Origin: JAWKWH01 sp965204295 | Lineage (GTDB): Bacteria; Pseudomonadota; Alphaproteobacteria; Rhizobiales; Rhizobiaceae | Assembly (NCBI GenBank): GCA_965204295.1 | Contig: OZ241973.1 | Location: 2,914,001 to 2,978,000, forward strand | Direction of reading: 5' to 3' | DNA length: 64,000 nt | In this document: positions 17,086 through 25,565 of the stretch, in pieces | Layout: each line of letters starts with the position of its first letter | Numbering within the stretch: the stretch's first letter is position 1 | The notes under the pieces: model-generated | The model's input: only the letters and a program-made list of their open reading frames with translations | The model's database searches: none | Told to the model about the DNA's origin: nothing | Translations under genes and position numbers: made by a program

Positions 17086-18213
17086 ATGCGACTGTCATCC
17101 CAGCAGGACGATGCGCTTGCCGCCGTATCGCGGTGGCTGAAGGCCGGCGACCGGCCGGTATTCCGCCTGTTCGGATATGCCGGCGCCGGCAAGACCTCGC
17201 TTGCCCGGCACTTCGCCGAGGCCGTCGATGGCGAGGTGCAGTTCGCGGCGTTCACCGGCAAGGCGGCGCAGGTGCTGCGCTCGCGCGGCGCGGTGAACGC
17301 GCGCACGATCCATTCCCTGATCTACCGCCCGCGCGGCGAGGAGACGATCAAGGATGAGGCCACGGGCAAGAAGTCGGTCGCGCCCACGTTCTCGCTCAAC
17401 CGCCAAAGCCCGGTCGCCAGGGCGAAACTCATCGTCATCGACGAATGCTCGATGGTGGACGAGGCGCTGGGCCGCGATTTGCTGTCCTTCGGCACGCCGG
17501 TCCTCGTGCTCGGCGATCCGGGGCAGTTGCCGCCGATCTCGGGCGGCGGCTACTTCACCGAACATGAACCGGACATTCTGCTGACCGAAATTCACCGGCA
17601 GGCGCGCGACAATCCCATCATCCGGCTGGCGTTGGATGCGCGCGAGGGCCGCGAAATCATGCACGGCGATTACGGCGCGGCCCGGGTCGTCGGCAAATCC
17701 GGCGTCGACAGCGACTTGGTGCTGTCCGCCGATCAGGTGCTGGTCGGAACGAACCGCACCAGACGGCGATACAACCGCCGCCTTCGCGAGTTGAAGGATT
17801 TTACGCTGCCGACGCCGCAATCCGGCGACAAGCTCGTCTGTCTCAAAAACGATCCCTCGAAGGGGCTTTTGAACGGATCGCTCTGGCGCGTGATGACCGC
17901 CTCGAAGGAAACGGCCAACCCCGGCGTCAATCTGCTGGTTTCGCCGGAGGAGGACGACCCGGACCGCGGCGTCGCCAAAATCCGGGTGTTGAAGACCGCG
18001 TTCGAGGACGACGGGGCGGAGGTCCCCTGGTCGACAAGGAAGCGCTATGACGATTTCGATTACGGCTACGCGCTGACGGTTCACAAGGCGCAGGGGTCGC
18101 AATGGGACAATGTCGTTCTGTTCGACGAGAGCTTCGCCTTTCGCGACATGAGACAGCGCTGGCTCTATACCGCGATCACCAGGGCGGCCGGGCGGCTGAC
18201 CGTCGTGCGGTGA
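17086..18213 (+). CDS. RecD-like ATP-dependent DNA helicase (AAA, UvrD_C_2 type)
   Basis: 375 residues from the ATG at 17086 (an upstream in-frame ATG at 17050 is less likely). Walker A GYAGAGKT is at residues 30-37, Walker B LIVIDECSM near 113-119, motif III-like LGDPGQLPPIS shortly after, and the superfamily 1 C-terminal motifs TVHKAQGSQWD and YTAITRA close the protein. These are the motifs of compact RecD/Dda-like 5'-3' helicases, which lack the RecD N-terminal extension. It is likely to act in DNA repair or replication-fork processing. It sits between ilvN and pdxJ, with no obvious functional link to either. Confidence 0.85.
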   Translation: MRLSSQQDDALAAVSRWLKAGDRPVFRLFGYAGAGKTSLARHFAEAVDGEVQFAAFTGKAAQVLRSRGAVNARTIHSLIYRPRGEETIKDEATGKKSVAPTFSLNRQSPVARAKLIVIDECSMVDEALGRDLLSFGTPVLVLGDPGQLPPISGGGYFTEHEPDILLTEIHRQARDNPIIRLALDAREGREIMHGDYGAARVVGKSGVDSDLVLSADQVLVGTNRTRRRYNRRLRELKDFTLPTPQSGDKLVCLKNDPSKGLLNGSLWRVMTASKETANPGVNLLVSPEEDDPDRGVAKIRVLKTAFEDDGAEVPWSTRKRYDDFDYGYALTVHKAQGSQWDNVVLFDESFAFRDMRQRWLYTAITRAAGRLTVVR

Positions 18214-18294
18214 ACGCCGGCTCGTGCGAATCCGCTTGCCTGACGGGCCGTGCTGCTGATATCCCGTCGCTTTCACCGGAGGTCGGGGGCGAGT

Positions 18295-19053
18295 ATGCCG
18301 GCGGCGCTGTCAGTCAATCTCAATGCGGTGGCCATGCTGCGCAACCGGCGGAATTTGCCGTGGCCGAGCGTGACCGGCCTTGGCCGTATCGCGCTTGCCG
18401 CCGGCGCGCGGGGTCTGACCGTTCATCCGCGACCGGACCAACGCCACATTCGCTTTTCGGACGTTCCGGACATTCGCGCGTTGATCGACGATGAATTTCC
18501 GCGCGCCGAATTCAACATCGAGGGCTATCCGGCCCCGGCTTTTCTCGACCTGATCGACGCCAGCCAACCGGAGCAGGTGACGCTCGTTCCCGACGATCCA
18601 ACGCAGCCGACATCGGATCGCGGCTGGGATTTCATCGCCGGCGGGAAAATGCTGGAGCCTGTCGTCAGGCGGTTGAAACGCGGCGGAGCGAGAGTGTCGC
18701 TTTTCTGCGATCCCGATGCTTCCGGCGAGCAGGTCGCCGCCGCCGCCGATACCGGCTGCGACCGGGTCGAACTGTACACCGGACCGTATGGCGGTTGTTT
18801 CGGCGACCCGGCCGGGGCGGCGCGCGAGATCGAGACGCTGGGCCGGACCGCCGGGGCGGCCATCGCCGCCGGGCTGAAGGTCAATGCCGGGCACGATCTG
18901 ACAATATCCAATCTGCCTGCCCTGGTCGCGCGGATTCCGGAGCTTGCCGAAGTGTCGATCGGGCACGGCCTGACCGCCGACGCGCTCGAATACGGCATGG
19001 CGGAGACGGTGAAGAGATTTCTGAGCGCCTGCGGCCAGGCGCCTGTTTCGTAA
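18295..19053 (+). CDS. pdxJ: pyridoxine 5'-phosphate synthase
   Basis: 252 residues from the ATG at 18295, which follows GGAGGTCGGGGGCGAGT. PdxJ condenses 1-deoxy-D-xylulose 5-phosphate with 3-amino-2-oxopropyl phosphate to make pyridoxine 5'-phosphate, the last ring-forming step of the DXP-dependent vitamin B6 route. Family segments visible: SVNLNAVAMLRNRR at the start, GLTVHPRPDQRHI, EFNIEG, RVELYTGPY, and GLKVNAGHDLT near the end. The product's cofactor form, PLP, is needed by the aminotransferases elsewhere in the window, but no co-regulation is evident. Confidence 0.95.
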   Translation: MPAALSVNLNAVAMLRNRRNLPWPSVTGLGRIALAAGARGLTVHPRPDQRHIRFSDVPDIRALIDDEFPRAEFNIEGYPAPAFLDLIDASQPEQVTLVPDDPTQPTSDRGWDFIAGGKMLEPVVRRLKRGGARVSLFCDPDASGEQVAAAADTGCDRVELYTGPYGGCFGDPAGAAREIETLGRTAGAAIAAGLKVNAGHDLTISNLPALVARIPELAEVSIGHGLTADALEYGMAETVKRFLSACGQAPVS

Positions 19054-19218
19054 ATCGAATTTCGCCGGTCTGAATTAACGCTTGCGTTGACGGGGGAATT
19101 GAGCGAAATGGCCGTGCCGTAGCGCCCGGCGCCGCACCGTTGCGCGCCTGTTTCGGTCCGGCGGTCGGCGACGGTCCGGTTCCGGGCCATGTAATTCCAG
19201 GGGGAAAGGAAACCGGAC

Positions 19219-20238
19219 ATGCGTGTGTATTACGATCGCGACGCCGATCTCAATCTGATCAAGGGCGGGAAGGTCGCCATTATCGGCTATGGCAGCCAGG
19301 GGAGGGCGCACGCCCTCAACCTGAAGGATTCGGGCGCGACGAACGTCGCCGTGGCGCTTCGCGCCGGCTCGCCGTCCGCGGGGAAAGCCGAAGCCGACGG
19401 GTTCGACGTGAAATCCGTGGCCGACGCGGCGGCTTGGGCCGACCTGATGATGATGGCCGCGCCGGACGAATTGCAGGCCGGAATCTATGAAAGCGCGGTC
19501 GCGCCGAACATCCGCGATGGCGCGGCCATCGCTTTCGCGCACGGTCTCAACGTTCATTTCGGCCTGATCGAGCCGAAGGACACGGTCGACGTGCTGATGA
19601 TCGCGCCCAAGGGCCCCGGCCACACGGTGCGCGGCGAATATCTGAAGGGCGGCGGCGTGCCGTGTCTGGTCGCGGTGCATCGCGATGCGTCCGGCAACGC
19701 GCTCGATCTCGCGCTTTCCTATGCCTGCGGCGTCGGCGGCGGGCGTTCCGGCATCATCGAGACCAGTTTCCGCGAGGAGTGCGAGACCGATCTGTTCGGC
19801 GAGCAGGCGGTGCTGTGCGGCGGTCTGGTCGAACTGATTCGCGCCGGATTCGAGACGCTGGTCGAAGCCGGATACGCGCCGGAGATGGCCTATTTCGAGT
19901 GCCTGCACGAGGTCAAGCTCATCGTCGATCTGATCTATGAGGGCGGCATCGCCAATATGAACTACTCGGTCTCCAACACCGCCGAATGGGGCGAGTATGT
20001 CTCCGGTCCGCGCATCGTCACCGACGACAGCAGGGCGGAGATGAAGCGGATTCTCGACGACATCCAGACCGGCAGGTTCACCTCAGAATGGATGCAGGAA
20101 TGGCATTCGGGCGCCGCCCGCTTCAAGGCGACGCGCCGCATGAACGACGCCCATCCCATCGAGGAGATCGGCGAAAAACTGCGCGCCATGATGCCGTGGA
20201 TCGCCTCGAACAAGCTGGTGGACAAGGACAGGAACTGA
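19219..20238 (+). CDS. ilvC: ketol-acid reductoisomerase (class I)
   Basis: 339 residues, the normal size of class I enzymes. The NADPH-binding motif GYGSQGRAHALNLKDSG lies at about residues 24-40; the C-terminal knotted domain has the metal-binding DLFGEQ and CLHEVKLIVDLIYEGG segments. It converts acetolactate/acetohydroxybutyrate to the dihydroxy acids, the step after IlvBN in branched-chain synthesis. The ribosome binding site AGGGGGAAAGGAAA precedes the ATG. It lies about 2.2 kb downstream of ilvN, after the helicase and pdxJ, and has its own 165-nt upstream gap, in which no convincing promoter or leader was found. The 187 bases after its stop contain the promoter of the next gene. Confidence 0.96.
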   Translation: MRVYYDRDADLNLIKGGKVAIIGYGSQGRAHALNLKDSGATNVAVALRAGSPSAGKAEADGFDVKSVADAAAWADLMMMAAPDELQAGIYESAVAPNIRDGAAIAFAHGLNVHFGLIEPKDTVDVLMIAPKGPGHTVRGEYLKGGGVPCLVAVHRDASGNALDLALSYACGVGGGRSGIIETSFREECETDLFGEQAVLCGGLVELIRAGFETLVEAGYAPEMAYFECLHEVKLIVDLIYEGGIANMNYSVSNTAEWGEYVSGPRIVTDDSRAEMKRILDDIQTGRFTSEWMQEWHSGAARFKATRRMNDAHPIEEIGEKLRAMMPWIASNKLVDKDRN

Positions 20239-20344
20239 AGTCGTTCGCGCCGTCGTCGATCGTTGTCCGTTTCATTCGCGGTCGGCGCAAGACCGTCGAA
20301 GACGGGCCCGTCTCCATGGCCGACGTCCCGGGTTGCAAAAGCTC

Positions 20345-20372
20345 TTGACGGTTTGGGTCGGGTTTATATGAT
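20345..20372 (+). promoter_or_regulatory. promoter module of the AT-rich orphan gene
   Basis: TTGACG (20345-20350), 16-base spacer, TATGAT (20367-20372). The spacer (GTTTGGGTCGGGTTTA) is nearly the same as in the promoter at 46774-46801, 26 kb away, which drives another AT-rich secreted-protein gene. Confidence 0.65.
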
Positions 20373-20425
20373 TGCGTTGAGCGGTGCGTCGCCATAGCGG
20401 TTTTTTGGAGGATGTGGAAAGAGCT

Positions 20426-21361
20426 ATGAGAAAAATCGTGTCGATATTGAGTGCGATCGCCTTTTTCGTTTTTGCGACGAGCCCTGGTTTTGGGACAGTA
20501 TATAGAACCGGTAATTTAGGATGCGGTGATTTTGAGGATACCGAGAGACAGTATAAAGAGCAATTAAATGATCCTGATCCTTATGTGAGTGTGACCTTAG
20601 TTTATGCTCTTTGTCTTTTAGCAAAGGGTGAGGTGACTAACAATCAAGATGATGTTTCCAAGGGGATGTTGATTTTACATGGTTTAGCAGATCAACACAG
20701 CGATATTGTAGCTAATTATTGGATAGCAAAATACCATTCTACAGGCGGGAGTTTTAAAAGAAAAATAGCTGAAAGGAATTTGGATTTAGCCGCCCATTAC
20801 TATTCAAGCACACTGGCTATCATCAAGACTTATAATAACTACCCTCCTCTTATTTACAGTATGTGGGAGCAAACTACTAATATAGAGATGAAAGCTTATT
20901 ATATGTTACCTCTTATTTATTTAGCAATGTTTTATAGAGGGGTTTATGGGGATTATAGTGTCAGGTTGCTTAACTCTCCAAGTTATGAAGGGGATCGAGA
21001 CTTAGAAACTTATCCTGAATACAGAGATAATATTATGGGTTATATTAATTTAGCGATAGAGCATGCCGGGAATTGTAAAAATCTTCCTCTTAAGAGTCAT
21101 TTTGATAAGTCTACTGCTCCTTATCACATAAAGGTTTGCGCTATGTTTGAGAAAAAAGCCAAACTTTTAAAATCAGCCTATATGAAAAGACAGCATATTT
21201 TAAATCAGGACAGATGTAAGGATATAGGATCTGATGAAATAGTTTCTGCCTATTGTCCTGAAATTGATGAGGCAGAACTGAAAATTGTCAATACTTATGA
21301 CTCTATATTTGAAGAGTCTAAGAAAATATTCGACCCTATTCGTGACATTCTTTTAAAATAA
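20426..21361 (+). CDS. AT-rich orphan secreted protein with six cysteines
   Basis: 311 residues from the ATG at 20426; an in-frame ATG at 20384 would add 14 residues before the signal peptide and is not favoured. The first 22 residues are a signal peptide (RK, hydrophobic core SAIAFFVFATSPGFG). The mature part has six cysteines (LGC, ALC, GNC, KVC, DRC, AYC) and alpha-helical, Sel1/TPR-like stretches such as ANYWIAKYHSTGG followed by AERNLDLAAHYYSS. I do not recognise a family beyond that loose resemblance. Base composition is strikingly AT-rich compared with everything on both sides, with codons such as TTA, ATA and AAA common, so it is probably transferred DNA. Likely periplasmic or secreted. 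Confidence 0.75.
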   Translation: MRKIVSILSAIAFFVFATSPGFGTVYRTGNLGCGDFEDTERQYKEQLNDPDPYVSVTLVYALCLLAKGEVTNNQDDVSKGMLILHGLADQHSDIVANYWIAKYHSTGGSFKRKIAERNLDLAAHYYSSTLAIIKTYNNYPPLIYSMWEQTTNIEMKAYYMLPLIYLAMFYRGVYGDYSVRLLNSPSYEGDRDLETYPEYRDNIMGYINLAIEHAGNCKNLPLKSHFDKSTAPYHIKVCAMFEKKAKLLKSAYMKRQHILNQDRCKDIGSDEIVSAYCPEIDEAELKIVNTYDSIFEESKKIFDPIRDILLK

Positions 21362-21536
21362 GAGTCTCTCTCCTCTTGCCTCAACATTGAGCGGGTTAAA
21401 AGGAGGCGTTTGACCTCGCGCCTTTGACGGGAGGCGGCGCTTCGACGGGTTACATACCCCGGCGCACCGCCGCCTGACGCAACACGCATGGAGACCGGGA
21501 AGCGACCGGGCTTTCACCGATCCGATCGAAGGCTTC

Positions 21537-22418
21537 TCACCCGCGGCGCCGGGGCGTCACGGGTTCCTTCGCCATATCCATGAACGCGCCGATCAGCTTG
21601 CCGCCGGCGCGTTCACGCAGGCAGATCAGCGCTTCCTCCATGAGAATCCGCGGCCCGCCGATTTTAATTTTGCGCAGACGGGAATCGTGTCCGAACTCGG
21701 CTTGCGAGACAATGCCGATCCCCGCTCCCGACGCGACGATTTCCCGGATCGCCTCCCGCCCCTCGGCCTCGATGGCCGCGACCAGCCGAATCCCGGATTT
21801 TCCCGCCGCTTTTTCGAGTTTTTCGCGGGTTTTCGAGCCGGATTCGCGTAAAACCAGCGGGTAATCGGCAAGTTCGCGCAGCGACAGGCGGTCGATTCGG
21901 TCCATTTGCGTTCCGATCGCGGCGAACGCCACCAGAGGCGTCGCCGTCAGTCTGACGGTTTCGAACTCGCGAAATTTCGGCAGGTCTCCCAGAACCCCGA
22001 TATCGGCCCGATAACCGAACAGCGCGTCGATGACCTCCCCGGTGTTGCCGGAACGCAGCGACACCCGGACGCCGGGATATTTCTCCCTGAACGGCTTGAG
22101 CACATGAAGCAGGTGCAACGCAGAATCGGCGATGATCCTCAGCCTGCCGGCCGACAGCGCCCGCGATTCGGAGAGAAACTCCAGCGCCCGGTTCTCGATC
22201 TCGAACAGCCGGTTGGTGATTTCGAGCAGCCTTTGTCCGGATTCGGTGACGGTGATCTTCTTCTTCCGGCGATTGAACAGGAGGATGTCGTACTCTTCCT
22301 CAAGTTTGCGAACCTGATCGGATATCGCCGGCTGGGTAAGCGACAGAGCTTCGGCGGCGCGCGAAAAACCGCCGTGAACCGCCACATTGTGAAAGGCTCG
22401 AAGCTGAACATAACGCAT
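21537..22418 (-). CDS. LysR-family transcriptional regulator (of the phosphonate genes)
   Basis: 293 residues from the ATG at 22418 (MRYVQLRAF). The N-terminal winged helix-turn-helix (about residues 1-60) contains FSRAAEALSLTQPAISDQVRKLE; the rest is the two-lobed effector-binding domain. It is divergent from the Na/Pi cotransporter and phn genes, the classic layout for a LysR regulator of its neighbours. Candidate binding sites with a shared ATAAGAA...TTTATG pattern occur at 22458-22486 in the divergent gap and at 24248-24267 before phnW. The effector is probably 2-aminoethylphosphonate or an intermediate of its breakdown (inference). Confidence 0.88.
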   Translation of the reverse strand: MRYVQLRAFHNVAVHGGFSRAAEALSLTQPAISDQVRKLEEEYDILLFNRRKKKITVTESGQRLLEITNRLFEIENRALEFLSESRALSAGRLRIIADSALHLLHVLKPFREKYPGVRVSLRSGNTGEVIDALFGYRADIGVLGDLPKFREFETVRLTATPLVAFAAIGTQMDRIDRLSLRELADYPLVLRESGSKTREKLEKAAGKSGIRLVAAIEAEGREAIREIVASGAGIGIVSQAEFGHDSRLRKIKIGGPRILMEEALICLRERAGGKLIGAFMDMAKEPVTPRRRG

Positions 22419-22457
22419 GAGGCGCCGCCGTTCCCGGATAACCCGATTCGATCGGCG

Positions 22458-22486
22458 CATAAGAACCAACGATTTGATTTATGTAA
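22458..22486. promoter_or_regulatory. candidate LysR operator between regulator and transporter
   Basis: CATAAGAA (22458-22465) and TTTATGTAA (22478-22486); CATAA and TTATG form an inverted repeat. It lies in the divergent gap between the LysR gene and the Na/Pi cotransporter and shares its pattern with the site upstream of phnW. Confidence 0.4.
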
Positions 22487-22558
22487 ACAGGCGGGCGACA
22501 ATAACGGATTCGCGTTGGGCGCGGCCGGCGCCGCCCGTCCGTCACGGAGAAGAACGAT

Positions 22559-24226
22559 TTGGGCATAGTGCTGATCCTGCTGCATCTGGCCGGCGCCGTC
22601 ACGCTGCTGCTTTACTCGGTGCGCATGGTGCGTACGGGCGTCGAACGCGCCTCCGGCCCGGCGCTGCGCCGCGCGGTCGCCGACCCCGGTCGCGGATGGA
22701 TCGCCAGCGCGGCGGTCGGGACGGTGATCGCCGTGCTGCTCCAGAGTTCCACGGCGACGGCGGTGCTGGCCTCCGGCTTCTCGGCGAGCGGTCTCGTGCC
22801 GCTGACCGGCGGTCTCGCGCTTCTGCTAGGCGCGGATGTGGGAACCGCGCTGGTCGTTCAGTTTCTGTCGTTCGATCTCGAATGGCTGACGCCGCTGCTG
22901 CTGGCCGCCGGCGGCTGGCTGTTTCTCAGGACGGAGGCGCGCGCGACCAGGCAGACCGGCCGCATCTGCCTCGGTGTCGCGCTGATTCTGGTTTCGCTGG
23001 CGATGATCGCCGCCGCGACCGTTCCCATGAAGCAAAGCCCGTTCATGCCGGCCATCGCCGCCTATCTGGCGGAGGACACGGTCACTTCCTTCATCGCCGG
23101 CGCGGCGGTCACTTTCCTGTTTCACTCAAGCGTCGCTTCCATTCTGACAGTGGCGGCGTTCGCCGCGCAGGGGCTGCTGCCGGTCGAGGCGGGCGTCGCG
23201 TTCGTCCTGGGCGCGAATGCGGGCGGCGGATTGCTCGCGGTGTGGCTGACACGCAACGGCGAGCGCGAGGCGCGCCTTCTTCCCCTGGGAAACTGCGTCT
23301 TCCGGGTTGCCGGAGCGGCGGTCGCCCTGACGGTGTTGCGCCATGTCGACATACCGCTGTCGGAGATCGGCGCCGGTCCCGCGCGCCAGTTGATCAACCT
23401 CCATCTGCTGTTCAACATCGCGCTGCTGGTCGTCTGCCTTCCGCTGGTCGGGCTGTTATCGGGACTTGTCGGACTGCTGCCGCCTGAAAAAACCGACGCG
23501 AACGAAGCCGCCGCGCGGCTGAAACCGGCGACGGCGCTTGATCGCGGCGTCATCGACAAGCCGGGTCTGGCGCTCGCCAGCGCGACGCGCGAATTGCTGC
23601 GAATGAGCGAAATCGTCGAAATCATGATCGCACCGGCGATGGACCTGTTCCGGGCCGCAACCAGGGAGGAGGTCGACAGACTTCGGAAACTCGGCCGCGA
23701 GGTCAACCGGGTCCATACCGACGTCAAGCTCTACATAGCCGAGGTCAATCGGGGCGAATTGAGCGCGCGCGACGCCGGGCGCGGCATGGAACTGGCCGGC
23801 TTCGCGATCGATCTGGAGCGCGCCGGCGACATTGCCGCCAGAAGCCTGCTCGCTCTTGTGCTGGAAAAACACAAGAACGGGATCGAATTCTCGCGGGAAG
23901 GCTGGAGAGAACTGGCCAACGTTCATGATCGCGTCATGGCGAACATGCAACTGGCGCTTAACGTGCTGATTTCGGAGGATATCGATTCGGCGCGGCAACT
24001 GATCGAGGAGAAAGACCGGATGCGAACGCTCGAACGCGAAAGCCGCGACGGGCATCTGGCCCGTCTGAAAGGCGACGAAAAGGCCAGCATCGAATCCAGC
24101 GATCTCCACCTGGAGACGATAAGAGCGCTCAAGGAGATCAATTCCCTGTTCGCGACCGTGGCCGTGCCGATCCTGTCGCGGAGCGGAGACCTCAGGGAAA
24201 CCAGGCTGGTCGGGGACGTGACGTGA
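22559..24226 (+). CDS. Na+/phosphate cotransporter with PhoU-like C-terminal domain
   Basis: 555 residues from a TTG start at 22559, chosen because GGAGAAG lies seven bases upstream. Eight or so membrane helices make up two inverted Na/Pi-cotransporter repeats: the first carries QSSTAT (residues 62-67), the second LFHSS. From about residue 340 the protein is soluble and helical, a PhoU-like domain. Members of this family (NptA/YjbB type) move phosphate across the inner membrane. Located directly before phnW, it probably handles the phosphate released by phosphonoacetate hydrolysis, possibly by export. No phosphonate importer genes are in the window. Confidence 0.88.
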   Translation: MGIVLILLHLAGAVTLLLYSVRMVRTGVERASGPALRRAVADPGRGWIASAAVGTVIAVLLQSSTATAVLASGFSASGLVPLTGGLALLLGADVGTALVVQFLSFDLEWLTPLLLAAGGWLFLRTEARATRQTGRICLGVALILVSLAMIAAATVPMKQSPFMPAIAAYLAEDTVTSFIAGAAVTFLFHSSVASILTVAAFAAQGLLPVEAGVAFVLGANAGGGLLAVWLTRNGEREARLLPLGNCVFRVAGAAVALTVLRHVDIPLSEIGAGPARQLINLHLLFNIALLVVCLPLVGLLSGLVGLLPPEKTDANEAAARLKPATALDRGVIDKPGLALASATRELLRMSEIVEIMIAPAMDLFRAATREEVDRLRKLGREVNRVHTDVKLYIAEVNRGELSARDAGRGMELAGFAIDLERAGDIAARSLLALVLEKHKNGIEFSREGWRELANVHDRVMANMQLALNVLISEDIDSARQLIEEKDRMRTLERESRDGHLARLKGDEKASIESSDLHLETIRALKEINSLFATVAVPILSRSGDLRETRLVGDVT

Positions 24227-24247
24227 GCGCCGGCGGATCATGTTTGT

Positions 24248-24280
24248 GATAAGAAGAATTTATGAAACGATCTGTATTAT
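24248..24280 (+). promoter_or_regulatory. phnW promoter region with candidate LysR site
   Basis: GATAAGAA (24248-24255) and TTTATGAAA (24259-24267) repeat the pattern found at 22458-22486. A good -10, TATTAT (24275-24280), follows but has no matching -35, as expected for a promoter that needs an activator. The region is locally AT-rich. The phnW ATG is 65 bases downstream. Confidence 0.4.
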
Positions 24281-24344
24281 AGATTTTTTTAATCCTGCGC
24301 CGGAGGGTAGATGATGTCCGGCGGGCGATACCGGAGGGCCGCAT

Positions 24345-25529
24345 ATGGCCGAATGTCTGAAGCGGACCGAATCGGCGGCGGGCGAACCTTATCTGCTGAC
24401 CCCGGGACCGCTGACCACGGCCTTGCCGGTCAGGCGGGCCATGCTGAAGGACTGGGGGTCCTGGGACGGGGAATTCAGGGCGTTGACGGCCGAGCTTCGC
24501 CGCCGGTTGACGGCGATGCTGGGTGACGGTCACGAGGCGTTCGATTGCGTGCCCTCGCAGGGCAGCGGGACATTCGTCGTGGAAGCGATGCTGGGATCGT
24601 TCCTGCCGCAGGATTCAAGAACGCTGGTGCTGGCGAACGGCGCCTATGGCCGGCGAATCGCGCAATCGCTGGCCTATCTCGGACGCTCGCATGCCGTGAT
24701 CGACAAGGGCGATTACATGCCGCCGCGCGGCGACGAGGTGGCCGCCGCCATTTCCGCCGACCCGCGCATCACCCATGTCGCGGCCGTTCACTGCGAGACC
24801 AGTTCGGGAATCCTGAACCCGATCAAAGAGATATCGCAAGCCGTTGAAGAATCGGGCCGCAAACTGCTGATCGATTCCATGAGCGCGTTCGGCGCATTGC
24901 CGGTCGAAGCGGGCGACATCGGGTTCGAGGCGCTGGCGTCGTCGGCGAACAAGTGCATCGAAGGCGTTCCGGGCTTCGGCTTCGTGCTGGCGGCGAAATC
25001 GGCGCTCGAAGCGGCGAACGGCAACGCGCACTCGCTCAGCCTCGACGTTCACGCCCAATGGGCTCATATGGAAGAGACCGGACAATGGCGCTTCACGCCC
25101 CCGACGCATGCCGTCGCCGCTTTCATCGAAGCGTTGCGGATTCATCGGCGCGAAGGCGGGGTGGCGGGCCGCGGCGCGCGATACGCCGCCAACCGCGACG
25201 CTCTCGTCCGGGGCATGCGCGAACTGGGATTTGAAACGCTGCTGAGGGATCGCTGGTTGTCGCCGATTATCGTCACCTTCTTCAATCCCGCCCATCCGGG
25301 ATTTTTGTTCGATGAATTCTATGAACGGATGAAGACGAAGGGTTTCATCATCTATCCGGGGAAACTGACCGTTGTGGACAGTTTCCGCATCGGCTGCATC
25401 GGCCGGATGGACGAGGCCGTGATGAGACAGGTGGTGGATGCGGCGCGCCGGTCGCTCGCGGAAATGGGCGTCGACAGCGCCGCCCCGCCCCGGACCGCGC
25501 TTGAAGAACGTTCCAGACTGGCGGCATGA
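24345..25529 (+). CDS. phnW: 2-aminoethylphosphonate--pyruvate transaminase
   Basis: 394 residues, class V (SerC-like) PLP enzyme. It opens with LLTPGPLTT, has the PLP-ring aspartate D177 in LLIDSMSAFG and the Schiff-base lysine K203 in SSANKCIEGVPGFGF, all in PhnW-typical positions. It transfers the amino group of 2-aminoethylphosphonate to pyruvate, giving phosphonoacetaldehyde and alanine. The next genes (phnA, phnY) oxidise that aldehyde to phosphonoacetate and hydrolyse it, so the pathway is the PhnW-PhnY-PhnA route rather than the PhnX phosphonatase route. The C-terminus is somewhat longer than usual, by about 25 residues. Confidence 0.92.
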   Translation: MAECLKRTESAAGEPYLLTPGPLTTALPVRRAMLKDWGSWDGEFRALTAELRRRLTAMLGDGHEAFDCVPSQGSGTFVVEAMLGSFLPQDSRTLVLANGAYGRRIAQSLAYLGRSHAVIDKGDYMPPRGDEVAAAISADPRITHVAAVHCETSSGILNPIKEISQAVEESGRKLLIDSMSAFGALPVEAGDIGFEALASSANKCIEGVPGFGFVLAAKSALEAANGNAHSLSLDVHAQWAHMEETGQWRFTPPTHAVAAFIEALRIHRREGGVAGRGARYAANRDALVRGMRELGFETLLRDRWLSPIIVTFFNPAHPGFLFDEFYERMKTKGFIIYPGKLTVVDSFRIGCIGRMDEAVMRQVVDAARRSLAEMGVDSAAPPRTALEERSRLAA

Positions 25530-25565
25530 GCCGCGCCCCGAAACGGAAGCGGACGGAATATCCGC

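Noticed and set aside
20239..20344. Terminator after ilvC at the palindrome GACGGGCCCGTC and the CCGTC/GACGG hairpin
   Set aside because: Stems exist but no T-run follows, and the repeats overlap each other; not enough to call a terminator.
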